Positions 9,359 to 19,585 are shown, numbered from the stretch's first letter. The stretch is 64,000 bases of DNA from Corticicoccus populi (GCF_042686195.1 NZ_JBHUOQ010000004.1:310001-374000); one strand, 5' to 3'. Notes: a model not told the origin generated them from the sequence alone. Translations and numbers: made by a program.

Positions 9359-12300
9359 TTATACTGTAATACTATTTAACTTATCATAAATACGAGTTAT
9401 CTCACGTTCACTATTTTCATACCAGTCAATTGTCCATACCCTATGAAGTTGCCAACCTAAACGATTGAGGACATCAGGTTGAATAATATTTCTATCTTTT
9501 GTAGTACTTGAATTATAGTAAGTTTTACCATCCAACATTATACCCAGTAAAAAAGAATTTTCATTTATCGGGTTTCTTACTGCTAAATCAATTTTAAATT
9601 CAGAATTCCCAACGTTTCTCTCAACTTGATATCCTTTTAACTTGAGGTTTTCTTCAATCTCTTTGATAATTTGGTTATTGTGTTCTCGAGTATCAAAAAG
9701 GGGAGTAGACAAAGCATGATTATTTTTTGCGAATTCTAAAAAACTTTTAAGATTATGGACACCTTTTGCACGAGTTCTGTTAATATCAATATCTTCTGGG
9801 TTAAATGAAGTGAATAATCTCATTTCTTCACGGGAACGAGAGATAGCTACATTTAAACGTCTCCATCCTCCCTCTTGATTAAGAGGACCAAAATTCATAG
9901 TCATTTTTCCATTATCGTCATATCCATAGGTCGTAGAAAATAAAATAACATCTCGTTCATCACCTTGAACATTCTCCAGGTTTTTAATAAATATCGGTTC
10001 TTCCATATTTAAGTTAAAAGATTCCAATTCGGGATGTTTTGAAAATTCTTCTTGAAGAAAATCTTCTATTAAATCTTGTTGTGAACTGTTAAAAGTTACA
10101 ACCCCAATACTTTTATTTTTTAAGTTTGAGTCATTCAATCTTTCAATAATTTCCTTAACAATTGCTTTAGCTTCTTTTTGGTTGGTGCGTGTACTCCCCC
10201 GATCATAAATACCATGGACATTTTCCATTGTAACGTGGGACTTTAACGCATCAATTGATGGATAAGTTCTCAAAGAACTATCATAATAGTTTACATTACT
10301 AAAAGAAATCAAACTCTCATGTCTTGATCTATAATGCCATAGTAAATGTTTCTCAGGCAGGCTAGCTGCGAGAAAATCATCTAGTAAGCTTTCCAAATCT
10401 TCTAATTCAATATTATCTTCATCAATATTATTCGATTTAAAGAAGTTAGTTGGTGGCATTTGATTTGGGTCTCCTACAACTATACAATTTTCAGCCCTGG
10501 AAATTGCACCAATTGCGATTGATGTTGGAATTTGAGATGCCTCATCAAAAATAACTAAATCAAATTTAGGAAATTTTGTATCAATATATTGCGCTACTGA
10601 AATTGGACTCATCAGCATTATTGGGAATATTGACCTTAAGATGTCTGGTGCTTGGTTAAAAATATTTCTAATTGATGTGGATCTATTACGACTACGTATA
10701 GATTTTTGTAAGAAAACCAATTCATCATCATATTTAGCGTCTGTTTTTACTTTGTCCACTTCGAATGATATTTTATTTATTGTATCTTGTATATTAAGAT
10801 TATAGAATTCCAACTCTCTTTTCTTCAAAAGTTCTATTTTATTATTCATGTCCATACCATTGAATGAATTAATCATAGAATTTCTCTCAAAATGATTATC
10901 AATTAATTGCCCGGTGATATTTTTGAAAATATAATCTTGAATTGGAATATTTCTATCGGAAACATTTAAAAATTGTTCCCGCAATTCTGATTTGAAAATG
11001 TCATCCATATTTTGGATTGCATTATTAATGGACGCTAATGCTCTGTAGTCCTTTATTCCCTCTATATAATGATTACTTTTACTAGTCAATTCTGTCAAAG
11101 TATAATTTTTTATTTTCTCATTTTTTAATCCAAACTTATTTACAAGATCATTTTTTATTTTTGAATATGAACTCAACATCTCCAAAAAATTATCATATTC
11201 ATTTATTGATGATTTACGTATCTCTACCAAATGGTTAATATAGTTGTAATCATCTTCTGTCAGTCGAATATCTTGAACTTTCTTCAAAAAACTAATTATC
11301 TCACCTAAAATATTTAAATCAGTATCTTCCTGTCTCCATAACTCTCCAAATATTGTGGTGAAATATTTTTCTCTATCGAATAAATTCTGCTTTGCATTTT
11401 TATAATTAGTAATATCTTGTATATTATCTTTGAATGTATCAATAGTTAAATTATTCATATCTAACGCATGAATTCTCAATTTATCCACTACTCTATTTAA
11501 TTTTCGTTTCTTGAATAATGTAAGTTTATTTTCTATATTTTCAAATTCTAATAATAATTCATTTTCATTGAGATTCATGATGCCTTGTTTAAATATAGAA
11601 TCTACTGATTTCATACTGTTAAGATAAAGATTAATAAGATTTTCTGCCTCTTTAAATTGAGTTGATAATTCTTCAAGGCTGTTTGATTGTTCAATTTCTT
11701 TTGGTATATTTATATTCAAATTTCTACTATCAATAATACTTGCAATTTCCTTAATAATTTGAAGTTCTGCTTCCTCAATAATATCTGGTTCAAATTTATA
11801 AATATTCTTGTCAGCTGTTATCCTATTAATCAACTCAGTGAACCTCTGAATTATTTCTGCTAACTCTGTACTTTTTTTAATAGAGTACTCAACCATATTG
11901 AAATCTCTTAACGAATGTTCAAAAAATGAACCTTTAATCTCTTCCATTGCTCCCTGTAAAAGTGAAGATTCATCTTTTACTTTTTCTATTACAGACTGGT
12001 TCACATTCTTTATATTTATCTTAATATCATTAGGTACGTGTTTATAGTCTTCGTTTTGTTGAATGAGATCATATAAACTAGTACCACTACTGTCAGGTAA
12101 ATGTAGCGCATCAACATAGTCATTCAATTCTTTTTTTAAATTATGGAGGTGTTCAGATTTATCTACATAATCCGACACTGGCAAATTGTTTTTACTGTTC
12201 AAAGTCTTATCAAGTTTATTTAAGAAATCACTTTTCTTAGTTTTGTTTGAATGAAGTTCTAATGTATACTCATCTAAACCGAGCCTTTCTAATCTTTCAT

Positions 12301-14491
12301 GCACAACATTCAGGGCAGCCATTTTTTCAGCCACAAATAGAACTTTCCTGCCTTTATTTAAATTACTGATAATCATGTTAGTGATTGTTTGTGATTTACC
12401 CGTACCTGGAGGGCCATGCAAAACAAAGCTTCGCCCATCAATGCTGGCTTTAACTGCCTCCAATTGGGAAGAGTCCACTTGACTCCCCATCGGAAGTTGA
12501 TGCGGTAGAATTTGTTTGTCGATATCCCGTGCTATAATACTTTTAACAGTATCGGTTTCATCATATTTTTGTTCTATGAGCGTTTGAATATTTTTATTAT
12601 GAATAAGTTCTTTATTACGAATTTGTAAATCATTCCACATAACAAAACTACTGAATGAAAAATTACCTATAAAAGCATACTCTTCTACATCCCACCCAGC
12701 GCGATCCATAATCTGACGTCTTATAGCTGAAAATAGTTGAGAGATATCAATCCCACTTTCATCTAAAGGCAACTCTCTTAAACCACGTATATCTATCCCA
12801 AACTTTTGATACAAATATTCTAACAAAGTGACATTAATTTGCGGCTCTTCATCATTTAATTGAAGATAAAAAGAGCTTTTGGCTCTCTTTTTCTCAAATG
12901 AGAGAGGAAGAAGTAATATAGGAGCATAAAGTGTTTTTTGACTTGTTTCAGTTTCATACCATTTTAAAAAACCAATAGCAAGAAACAGAGTATTTGAACC
13001 ATTCTCTTCGATACTATTTCTTGCCTTTCTATATATTTCAGTCATTTTCCTCTCTAAAGAATCCTTGGTTTCAAAACTTCTGATTACGTCTTCTCTAAAA
13101 TTTGATTCAATAATATCACCATATAGATGCTTCAAGTTTTTTATATTATAAAAGTTGTTATCACTAATATCGATTTTATAATCTCTTGGTTTATTGATGA
13201 TTTTAAAATGAGAATGTGATGCTAGTTCATTTTCTAATTCTGCAAGATCATGTACCATAAGTTGAAGAGAGCCTTTAGTTGCTTTAAAATTCAACATTGG
13301 ATTCCTTAAGGTCATATCTAGGAGATGTCTACCCCAAACAGAAGTTTTTGAAATATCCTCAACTTTTTCTGTATTTATGTTTTTATGTACTATAATATTG
13401 TCCATCGGTATGTTATGAACTTTCTCGACCTCACCATATCCTTCTGATTTATATGATTCATTATCATTTAGATAAAAAGGTAACGGTAAGATTCTGTCTT
13501 GTCTGGCACGAGATATATCAATAAATAAGTTAAAGTCATTTATATTGCTTAAATTGTTTTGTCCTATTTCGACAGCAGATTGAAAGTTATGATTACTTCC
13601 ATAAGTTACAGCAGTTGTTTCGATTAAAATAACCTGGCTGATTCCTTTAGACATTCTTTTTGTAAGTTCCGTTATATCATCGATAATAGCTTCGGAGAAT
13701 CTTAATTCTTCCAACCAACAGCCTATAAAAGCATGACCGTTCGTATATATTATTAAGGGATGCAAGCCGATGCATTCTAAACAAGCTGCATACAAGAATG
13801 ATAAATCCAGGCATGTTCCTTGTTTATAATTAATTATTTCATTGGGAAATCTGATTTTCTGTCCGTAATTTTCAAAACTAGCAGGTGGGTTAATATATGC
13901 AATTCCATCATTTTTTAGGGCACCGTAAATTGCTGCAATTTGATTCCTAACTCGTTCTGGATTCCTTGACTGATAACCATCAAAACTTGGGTTACCTGTC
14001 CATTCATTCAATAATTTACTAGCCTCTGAAATAATTCTTAATACTTCACTATTATTTGGCAGCACAAAACCAGCTGTTAATTCTGGCTGAATATACGTTC
14101 CTAACCAATGGTTAAAAGGAAGAACATTTATTTTTAACCTAGTTTGAAATACTTTTCCATGTCCTACTTTGATTTCAACATTGATATAAGTTACAGTTTT
14201 TTCTTTTATATTGAAGAAATACTCGAAATTTAAATCCAATGCTATATTGTTCATCCAAAATGTTCTTTGGGGAGGAAGTAAAGTAATTTCTTGATTAAAT
14301 TCATTAAATAATTCTATATTGGAATCAGAGTAAAATTTAATTCTAATATCTTCAATTTCTTCTCCACTATTATTTTCAATATTAAATTGAGTCACAATAG
14401 ATACTTCATTCTGGCATAGTACGTAACTATAAGTATCCATAAAATCAATATGTATTCCTAGATTATTTATATCTTCATTTATTGTAGTCAT
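9359..14491 (-). CDS. Giant DUF4011/DUF3320-type SF1 helicase-nuclease with transglutaminase-like domain
   Basis: This 1710-residue protein probably acts on nucleic acid in the cytoplasm. Domains in order: an N-terminal beta-sandwich; a transglutaminase-like domain near residues 200-260 with Cys in QGTCLDLSF and His in TNGHAFIGCW; DUF4011 near 380-415 (LLDMTLRNPMLNF); an SF1 (AAA_11/AAA_12) helicase with Walker A GPPGTGKSQ near 690 and Walker B VIFDEASQIP near 1310, split by a long helical insert; a helicase C-terminal part with RRLNVAISRSR near 1550; and a Vsr/DUF559-like nuclease at 1640-1695 (LDGKTYYNSSTTKDR, GWQLHRVW). Helicases of this architecture sit in defence islands, and a single-gene antiviral role is a reasonable inference. 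The gene is much more AT-rich than its left neighbours. The start has AAGGAGG upstream. Confidence 0.8.
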   Translation of the reverse strand: MTTINEDINNLGIHIDFMDTYSYVLCQNEVSIVTQFNIENNSGEEIEDIRIKFYSDSNIELFNEFNQEITLLPPQRTFWMNNIALDLNFEYFFNIKEKTVTYINVEIKVGHGKVFQTRLKINVLPFNHWLGTYIQPELTAGFVLPNNSEVLRIISEASKLLNEWTGNPSFDGYQSRNPERVRNQIAAIYGALKNDGIAYINPPASFENYGQKIRFPNEIINYKQGTCLDLSFLYAACLECIGLHPLIIYTNGHAFIGCWLEELRFSEAIIDDITELTKRMSKGISQVILIETTAVTYGSNHNFQSAVEIGQNNLSNINDFNLFIDISRARQDRILPLPFYLNDNESYKSEGYGEVEKVHNIPMDNIIVHKNINTEKVEDISKTSVWGRHLLDMTLRNPMLNFKATKGSLQLMVHDLAELENELASHSHFKIINKPRDYKIDISDNNFYNIKNLKHLYGDIIESNFREDVIRSFETKDSLERKMTEIYRKARNSIEENGSNTLFLAIGFLKWYETETSQKTLYAPILLLPLSFEKKRAKSSFYLQLNDEEPQINVTLLEYLYQKFGIDIRGLRELPLDESGIDISQLFSAIRRQIMDRAGWDVEEYAFIGNFSFSSFVMWNDLQIRNKELIHNKNIQTLIEQKYDETDTVKSIIARDIDKQILPHQLPMGSQVDSSQLEAVKASIDGRSFVLHGPPGTGKSQTITNMIISNLNKGRKVLFVAEKMAALNVVHERLERLGLDEYTLELHSNKTKKSDFLNKLDKTLNSKNNLPVSDYVDKSEHLHNLKKELNDYVDALHLPDSSGTSLYDLIQQNEDYKHVPNDIKINIKNVNQSVIEKVKDESSLLQGAMEEIKGSFFEHSLRDFNMVEYSIKKSTELAEIIQRFTELINRITADKNIYKFEPDIIEEAELQIIKEIASIIDSRNLNINIPKEIEQSNSLEELSTQFKEAENLINLYLNSMKSVDSIFKQGIMNLNENELLLEFENIENKLTLFKKRKLNRVVDKLRIHALDMNNLTIDTFKDNIQDITNYKNAKQNLFDREKYFTTIFGELWRQEDTDLNILGEIISFLKKVQDIRLTEDDYNYINHLVEIRKSSINEYDNFLEMLSSYSKIKNDLVNKFGLKNEKIKNYTLTELTSKSNHYIEGIKDYRALASINNAIQNMDDIFKSELREQFLNVSDRNIPIQDYIFKNITGQLIDNHFERNSMINSFNGMDMNNKIELLKKRELEFYNLNIQDTINKISFEVDKVKTDAKYDDELVFLQKSIRSRNRSTSIRNIFNQAPDILRSIFPIMLMSPISVAQYIDTKFPKFDLVIFDEASQIPTSIAIGAISRAENCIVVGDPNQMPPTNFFKSNNIDEDNIELEDLESLLDDFLAASLPEKHLLWHYRSRHESLISFSNVNYYDSSLRTYPSIDALKSHVTMENVHGIYDRGSTRTNQKEAKAIVKEIIERLNDSNLKNKSIGVVTFNSSQQDLIEDFLQEEFSKHPELESFNLNMEEPIFIKNLENVQGDERDVILFSTTYGYDDNGKMTMNFGPLNQEGGWRRLNVAISRSREEMRLFTSFNPEDIDINRTRAKGVHNLKSFLEFAKNNHALSTPLFDTREHNNQIIKEIEENLKLKGYQVERNVGNSEFKIDLAVRNPINENSFLLGIMLDGKTYYNSSTTKDRNIIQPDVLNRLGWQLHRVWTIDWYENSEREITRIYDKLNSITV

Positions 14492-15011
14492 GAAACCCCT
14501 CCTTATATATTTTTAATTATAGATTATTACAAATATTTTTGAAATAATCTTTGTAACAATATCTTACAATATAAGATAAATAAGGACCCTGGTAAATTAT
14601 AATACTGAACAATGCATACTTTATCTTAATACTGATAAAATACTAAGACTCAAACCTATACTGAAATATGACTTTGAATCTTTTTTAGAATAAAAATGAT
14701 ATAAGTACCTTTCGGACTATGCTACTTAACCACTACCAAAACTAGAACTCTCACTAAAAAGGATAAATTCCACTAAGAAATATTATTATTAGAATCCCTG
14801 TAATTAATGAAAAACACAATTATAACTACAAAATTAAAGCTCCCGAAATATTTTTCTAATGATCCTTCTAAGAAATAAACCATTGGTAAAGTAAGTATGA
14901 GATTTTTAATTCTCTAAGATTTGTATCAACTAGTCTACCAATTTTCTCTATATTTTTGCTCATTATAAGTTCCAAAAAATTAAAGTAATAGCGCCATGGA
15001 GTAAAATTAAG
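14492..15011. other. AT-rich intergenic region without a clear gene
   Basis: About 520 bases carry no open frame of note. On the minus strand, around 14890-15000, short open stretches such as FNFLELIMSKN and IGRLVDTNLRELK resemble the decayed remains of a coding region. I cannot assign it. Confidence 0.3.
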
Positions 15012-15054
15012 AAAAAAGCAACTTGAACGACCTTCTCCTGGCAGTCCAAATTGC
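15012..15054 (-). terminator. Terminator of the toxin-antitoxin operon
   Basis: Read on the minus strand, an 11-bp stem (gcaatttggac with gttcaagttgc, two G-U pairs) is followed directly by six T. It lies 44 bases past the toxin stop. Confidence 0.75.
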
Positions 15055-15097
15055 TTCTATAATTAGATAAACCTGCTTCATTACATAGTTATCCCTG

Positions 15098-15394
15098 TTA
15101 TACGTCCCTGAGTCTTTTAATAGAATTCTTGTACACTTCTTTATCTGATCGATTGCCAATCGCCACTATTTCTATCACTTCTATTTTGTCGTTCACTTCT
15201 CTAAAAACAATACGCAGTCCCAATTTATTATTTTTAAGTTTCCTGCATTGATTAAGTTCTCCAGATAATGGCTGTCCAGCTTCCATGCCTCTAATTTTTA
15301 TTCTTTGGAACGCTTTATATACGAATATTTTTTTACTACCATCAAGTTTATCTAGTTCCGCTTGTGAATATTGCGTAAATTGTAATTCATACAT
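15098..15394 (-). CDS. RelE/ParE-family toxin
   Basis: This 98-residue basic protein has the RelE/ParE fold pattern: an N-terminal helix pair (SQAELDKLDGSKK), a beta hairpin with RKLKNNKLGLRIVFRE, and a C-terminal strand and helix (IEIVAIGNRSDKEVY). RelE-type toxins cut mRNA on the ribosome; ParE types poison gyrase. The sequence does not decide which applies. The gene starts 3 bases after the stop of the Phd-like antitoxin gene, the classic antitoxin-first operon. It lies in the AT-rich region beside the giant helicase and may help to keep that region in the genome. Confidence 0.75.
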   Translation of the reverse strand: MYELQFTQYSQAELDKLDGSKKIFVYKAFQRIKIRGMEAGQPLSGELNQCRKLKNNKLGLRIVFREVNDKIEVIEIVAIGNRSDKEVYKNSIKRLRDV

Positions 15395-15397
15395 AGA

Positions 15398-15709
15398 TTA
15401 CTCCCAACCGTCATTGTCATCATATTCAACATTATTTAATACATCACCAAGCACTTCTTCTTCTGAATATACTTTGATATTAGTTTCTGCAATACGTTCT
15501 TTAACAATCAGCTCATCTATTTTGTCATACAATGACTCAATTTCTAAATTTAATTCTTCATATTGCTCACTAGTCATAACCACACCATACGGTTTGCTAT
15601 TTTTGAATACGTAAACTCCTGTCTTACTTTCTCTTGCTTTAACGAATGCATTGGCCGGGGATTTTTTCATATCGGATAAACTTGTATATGGAACATCTAG
15701 AATTTTCAT
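15398..15709 (-). CDS. Phd/YefM-family antitoxin
   Basis: This protein of about 103 residues has an N-terminal Phd/YefM DNA-binding region (YTSLSDMKKSPANAFVKAR, then VYVFKNSKPYGVVMT) and an acidic C-terminal tail that would bind the toxin. The start is taken at ATG 15709, 8 bases after AAGGAG, rather than the upstream GTG at 15718. Such antitoxins usually repress their own promoter together with the toxin. Confidence 0.75.
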   Translation of the reverse strand: MKILDVPYTSLSDMKKSPANAFVKARESKTGVYVFKNSKPYGVVMTSEQYEELNLEIESLYDKIDELIVKERIAETNIKVYSEEEVLGDVLNNVEYDDNDGWE

Positions 15710-15817
15710 ATCACACACTCCTTAAAACCTATTATAAGCACTATATTTAGTACTAATTATAGTACATTATTGATCAACCAGCAATATAATAGTAATTAGA
15801 TTTAAAATAAAATTCAT

Positions 15818-16516
15818 TTAACAATCTTTCAAATAGGCCGCTACTTTATCTTTAAATGCTGAAAATGAACTTCCACTATAACCATGAAGCATAAGATGTC
15901 TGCAAACAAATACTGCTCCTTTTTTACCATTTTGATAATCTAACTTTATAAATGGTTCTTTACTGCTTTCCATTTCAGATACTGACTCTTTACAAAATAG
16001 TTGTTCATCAATGATATTGTATTTATAGAGTACTTTCACTAAGTCTTCGATTCCTTTTTTACTATGTACAATGATTACCTGTGGTGAGTGATCCATCAAA
16101 ACTTCATAAAATAAACGGAATCCATGATTTATAATTTCCGATTCAACCTTCTTTAATTCTTTTTTATTTTTTGTTGGATAAGAATTAACATTTGTCTCCA
16201 GCGTTGATTCCCCCGTGCGTTTTTCAATTTCATCAACAAAACTGGTTATTCCGATTCGGGTGCGCGACATTTTTAATTTACCTTGGTTTATACGGATTTC
16301 ATCATATTTTTTATGAAATTCCTCATAATCTGTCAGCAATTCAACATACTTATCTAAATCTATTTCATGGGAATATATCGGCGTTGCCGGATTAATACCA
16401 ACTAAGAAAACATTGTATTTCTTTTGATCATCATGTGCGATAAATGGACGATAATACGGGTGACTTGAATTGTCCTTATAAGGTTTAACCCATTCTTTTA
16501 GTGTTTCTTTGTCCAT
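15818..16516 (-). CDS. Hypothetical protein, possibly uracil-DNA-glycosylase-like fold
   Basis: I do not recognise the family with certainty. The 232-residue protein has an N-terminal VFLVGINPATP segment that recalls the GxNP motif of uracil-DNA-glycosylase superfamily members. A beta strand follows (PQVIIVHSKKG), and a conserved-looking C-terminus CRHLMLHGYSGSSF. No canonical HPS-type loop is visible. It is single, on the minus strand, upstream of the toxin-antitoxin pair. A nucleic-acid role is only a guess. Confidence 0.5.
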   Translation of the reverse strand: MDKETLKEWVKPYKDNSSHPYYRPFIAHDDQKKYNVFLVGINPATPIYSHEIDLDKYVELLTDYEEFHKKYDEIRINQGKLKMSRTRIGITSFVDEIEKRTGESTLETNVNSYPTKNKKELKKVESEIINHGFRLFYEVLMDHSPQVIIVHSKKGIEDLVKVLYKYNIIDEQLFCKESVSEMESSKEPFIKLDYQNGKKGAVFVCRHLMLHGYSGSSFSAFKDKVAAYLKDC

Positions 16517-16887
16517 GTAACTTTCCCCTTTCTAATATTGAAATATTCTATGATTACCCTGTGTCAGTTATCAAAACTATAAAGAGCTGTATCATTACAG
16601 TTCATATTTCAGTTTCTCATTTCATCATAAGTATGACTTTCGATTTAATAATATAATACACGATATTCTGCAGAAAAAAAGATGATACTTATAAAATTTC
16701 GGAGTAGCAGTATAAAATAGCGGGTATGTATAAACATGCTGTAATCACTGTGTGAGGAAGAATACGAAGACCCAAGATACATAACAAACTGACTCTACAG
16801 TTTGTGTAATGAACCACAGTGCTAAAATAAATACAGTTCTCATATAGAAAGTTTCTATCGAAACGAATAACTTTGAAGGGAAATTAG
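16517..16887. other. Intergenic region, 370 bp
   Basis: This is an AT-rich gap between two divergent genes. It probably holds both promoters. I see no repeat, RNA or ORF in it that I can support. Confidence 0.4.
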
Positions 16888-17709
16888 ATGATGACCCGAA
16901 TAAAAAGCTTTTTCAAAAATCTATTCCAACATTCAATGAAAAATAAAGTGTTTGATATGGCTGCGCAACTCGCTTATTATTTACTGCTCGCATTGTTTCC
17001 ATTTTTAATTTTGATGTTTACCTTAATGCGTTTTCTGCCCATTAGAACCGAAACAGTGCTGGATACCATCAGACCTTATGCACCGGAAGGATCAATGCAG
17101 CTGATTGAAGCCAACCTATACCAGGTACTTGAGGTCACCAGGGGTGACTTAATGTCGCTAAGTATGATTGTGGCGATATGGCTGTCAGCAATGGGCACAG
17201 GTGCATTAATACGGACATTAAACAGTGCTTATCAGGTGGAGGAGAGCAGGTCTTTTTTTAATGCTCTTGGTGTGATGATTCTGCTGACCTTCGGTATGAT
17301 TATAGGTGTGATCATCTCTTTAATATTCCTTGTTTTTGGAAGAGAAATCGGCTTATCTATTTCTTCCTTCCTAGGATTTGATTCGGCCTTCCTTCAGGAT
17401 TGGAACACATTTCGCTGGACGATCAGCTTTATCATTTTAATAGTCGTATTTGCATGTCTGTATTACTTCGCTCCAAATAAAAAATTACGCTTCCTTGATA
17501 TCATTCCAGGCACATTATTCGCTGTAATTGGATGGCACCTGGTTTCACTCGGATTCTCGTATTATGTAAGTATCGCTGATTATTCCATGATTTATGGAAA
17601 TCTTGGAACCATCGTCATTTTAATGATATGGCTGTATCTATCTTCTCTTTTGATTTTAATCGGTGGTGAGATTAACGCTATAATCAGCGATGCAAAGAGT
17701 ACAGGGTAG
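16888..17709 (+). CDS. YihY/BrkB-family inner membrane protein
   Basis: This 273-residue protein has about six membrane helices and matches the YihY/UPF0761 family, once misnamed ribonuclease BN. Typical features are the N-terminal AAQLAYYLLLALFPFL, a central MGTGALIRTLNSAY, and the C-terminal IYGNLGTIVILMIWLYLSSLLILIGGEINA. The role is unknown; an envelope or transport function is likely. It starts after gaaggg. It is the last ordinary gene before the outermost att-like site, about 130 bp downstream. Confidence 0.85.
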   Translation: MMTRIKSFFKNLFQHSMKNKVFDMAAQLAYYLLLALFPFLILMFTLMRFLPIRTETVLDTIRPYAPEGSMQLIEANLYQVLEVTRGDLMSLSMIVAIWLSAMGTGALIRTLNSAYQVEESRSFFNALGVMILLTFGMIIGVIISLIFLVFGREIGLSISSFLGFDSAFLQDWNTFRWTISFIILIVVFACLYYFAPNKKLRFLDIIPGTLFAVIGWHLVSLGFSYYVSIADYSMIYGNLGTIVILMIWLYLSSLLILIGGEINAIISDAKSTG

Positions 17710-17835
17710 GGACTGGATTAAATTTTTTATATGTTAGAAATAGCTCGAGAATAGCCCCGTCGAAATAAAAATAATAGCTAAGAAACATAGATTTGAAGAT
17801 TCCAAGAGACAGCATTTCTATTAAGAAATACATTA

Positions 17836-17890
17836 TAAAACCGAATCAACTGTGATATGCAAATACGTATCACTTTATGATTCGGTTTTA
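17836..17890. repeat. SCC-type att site with perfect 13-bp inverted repeat (outermost)
   Basis: The left arm taaaaccgaatca (17836-17848) and right arm tgattcggtttta (17878-17890) are perfect complements. On the minus strand the core reads GCATATCACAGTTGATTCGG, which matches the staphylococcal SCC attB pattern (GCATATCA, spacer, TGATGCGG). The stretch CATAAAGTGATACGTA lies between the arms and recurs at the site near 20.6 kb; its GTGATACGTA part is also at 44.26 kb. This is probably the chromosome-distal end of the cassette array. Confidence 0.75.
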
Positions 17891-17892
17891 TT

Positions 17893-18057
17893 CTATACTT
17901 CCGGCACAGGTCTGACCCAGATTAAGTGATCTACATCGTTTCCCCACATGTTAATTCTTCTATAGTCTGGTTTACCAAAACGTTTAATCCAGATTTTTTG
18001 AGCAATAGGATAACCACAGTCAAAACAAAATTCTTTATATATTTCAAATGTACTATC
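17893..18057 (-). pseudogene. Remnant C-terminus of an unknown gene beside the att site
   Basis: The minus strand stays open in the same frame just past the stop of the neighbouring HEPN-like gene. It encodes about 54 residues, including FCFDCGYPIAQK and NMWGNDVDHLIWVRP, before a stop 3 bp from the att inverted repeat. There is no start codon of its own. The paralogue at 21142-22386 ends at the equivalent place, so this is not a lost domain but the tail of another gene. Confidence 0.4.
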
Positions 18058-19305
18058 TTAAACTAATAACCACCCGGCTCCTAGAATATTTCTGATAATC
18101 CACTTACCATTCTCTTTCAATCTATTTTCAATTTTGCCATTCATTTCATAGTTTAAATTTAATTCCATCTCTACTTTGTTTTCGCTATAAATATCTGATG
18201 AATATGTCAGAGTTACATTGATTTTGGATTTTGCACTGCCAATATCTTCACAAGTAACTTTTTCAAGTGATATTATAACTTTATTTTCGAAAGTCTCTTT
18301 TAGTTGTCTGATTCTGTGTTTCTTAAGTAAATCACCATAATGCTGTTCAGAAAAATATTTAGTAGGGGATCCAAAGTTACCTTGCTTAATATAGTTAATA
18401 AAAAGAATCGCAGTACCTTCTGGAGTACTTTCATCATAATCTTCTAATTTGGGATTATCAATCACTATCATATCCCTTGGCTCCCATTCATTTTGAAGCT
18501 CTTCAAATTCTTGCATATCTTTTTTATGAGAAATGTAATCTTCAAAAGTATAATTTATGTTAGCCAAATATTCCTCTTTTCTCGAACTTTCACTTTTATA
18601 AGCACGAATCCAATCTGAAAGGTAAAATACAAGTGCAAAGCTTTTTAATGCTACTTTCTTATTATCATAATTTAAATCTCTGCCATGTAAAATCCCGTTA
18701 CGATACGGAAGGTTTAATTGTTCTTCGGTAGTTTTTTTTCTGCCTTTATTATAAATTTTAACCACCTTTTTAAGTCCTTCACTATGACCCGAAATACTGT
18801 CCCACACCTCTAACTCTGTTGATTCTGCAAATAAACCACTGTCTTTTATATCATTTACAACACCATCTACTAACATAAGTATAATCGGTATACATGCGTG
18901 ATATCGTTCTTCTGTAAAGTCCTCAATAGCAAGATTAATTAATCTTCTTCTAGAAAATAATGGTTCTACAGCTGTGGTAAATTTTATTCCCTTCTTGATT
19001 TTTTCTTCATAGCATTTCATAATGTAACTTTCTGCCGATTCAAAATCTTTCTCATTAAATTTTCTAATAGCTTCTTCCATCAATTCTGGTTTTATAGACT
19101 CATGAGCAATCCAACCATGGTCTGAAAATAATTGATTATATTTTGAAGGTAATATAATTAATTTCTCTATATTCTCTACTACTAACCGAGCTTCTTCATA
19201 TTTTTCTTTAGGTAGTAATCGCTTAAAAAACTTCTCATTTCTCTTAAATTCCTTAGCGAAATTTTCTTGTTCTTTAATTTGTGGAATTTCACTAAAATCG
19301 CTCAT
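18058..19305 (-). CDS. HEPN-motif protein, paralogue of 21142-22386
   Basis: I do not recognise a named family. The 415-residue protein is helical in its first two thirds and holds YRNGILHGRDL, an R-x4-H motif typical of HEPN ribonucleases, followed by KSFALVFYLSDWIRA. An earlier segment, CIPIILMLVDGVVNDI, is conserved with the paralogue. The last 120 residues (TPEGTAILFINYIKQGNFGSP onward) look like an NTF2-like alpha+beta domain. HEPN proteins with this motif often cut RNA in abortive-infection or toxin systems, so a defence role is inferred. It lies directly inside the outermost att site. Confidence 0.6.
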   Translation of the reverse strand: MSDFSEIPQIKEQENFAKEFKRNEKFFKRLLPKEKYEEARLVVENIEKLIILPSKYNQLFSDHGWIAHESIKPELMEEAIRKFNEKDFESAESYIMKCYEEKIKKGIKFTTAVEPLFSRRRLINLAIEDFTEERYHACIPIILMLVDGVVNDIKDSGLFAESTELEVWDSISGHSEGLKKVVKIYNKGRKKTTEEQLNLPYRNGILHGRDLNYDNKKVALKSFALVFYLSDWIRAYKSESSRKEEYLANINYTFEDYISHKKDMQEFEELQNEWEPRDMIVIDNPKLEDYDESTPEGTAILFINYIKQGNFGSPTKYFSEQHYGDLLKKHRIRQLKETFENKVIISLEKVTCEDIGSAKSKINVTLTYSSDIYSENKVEMELNLNYEMNGKIENRLKENGKWIIRNILGAGWLLV

Positions 19306-19585
19306 ACGCTACTCTCCAGTCCCTTTTTAAAAGCTATTAAACCCTTATAATTCTTTTCCCTAAGCTTATACTCACCATTTGATGCCTAAATCTCTAATTC
19401 ATTTTGAATGTTTACATTTATTGCTTCTTCGGAATACCCACAAGCATCTAAAATAAAATATGAGCTAATAAATACTTCTTCATTTTATTATCTCTCCTAG
19501 ATATTGTGAATTATATTTTACTATAGTAGAGTTACGAATGAGTAATCTTTTTCATATATTATCATTATTGTAAAGGAGATTAAAA

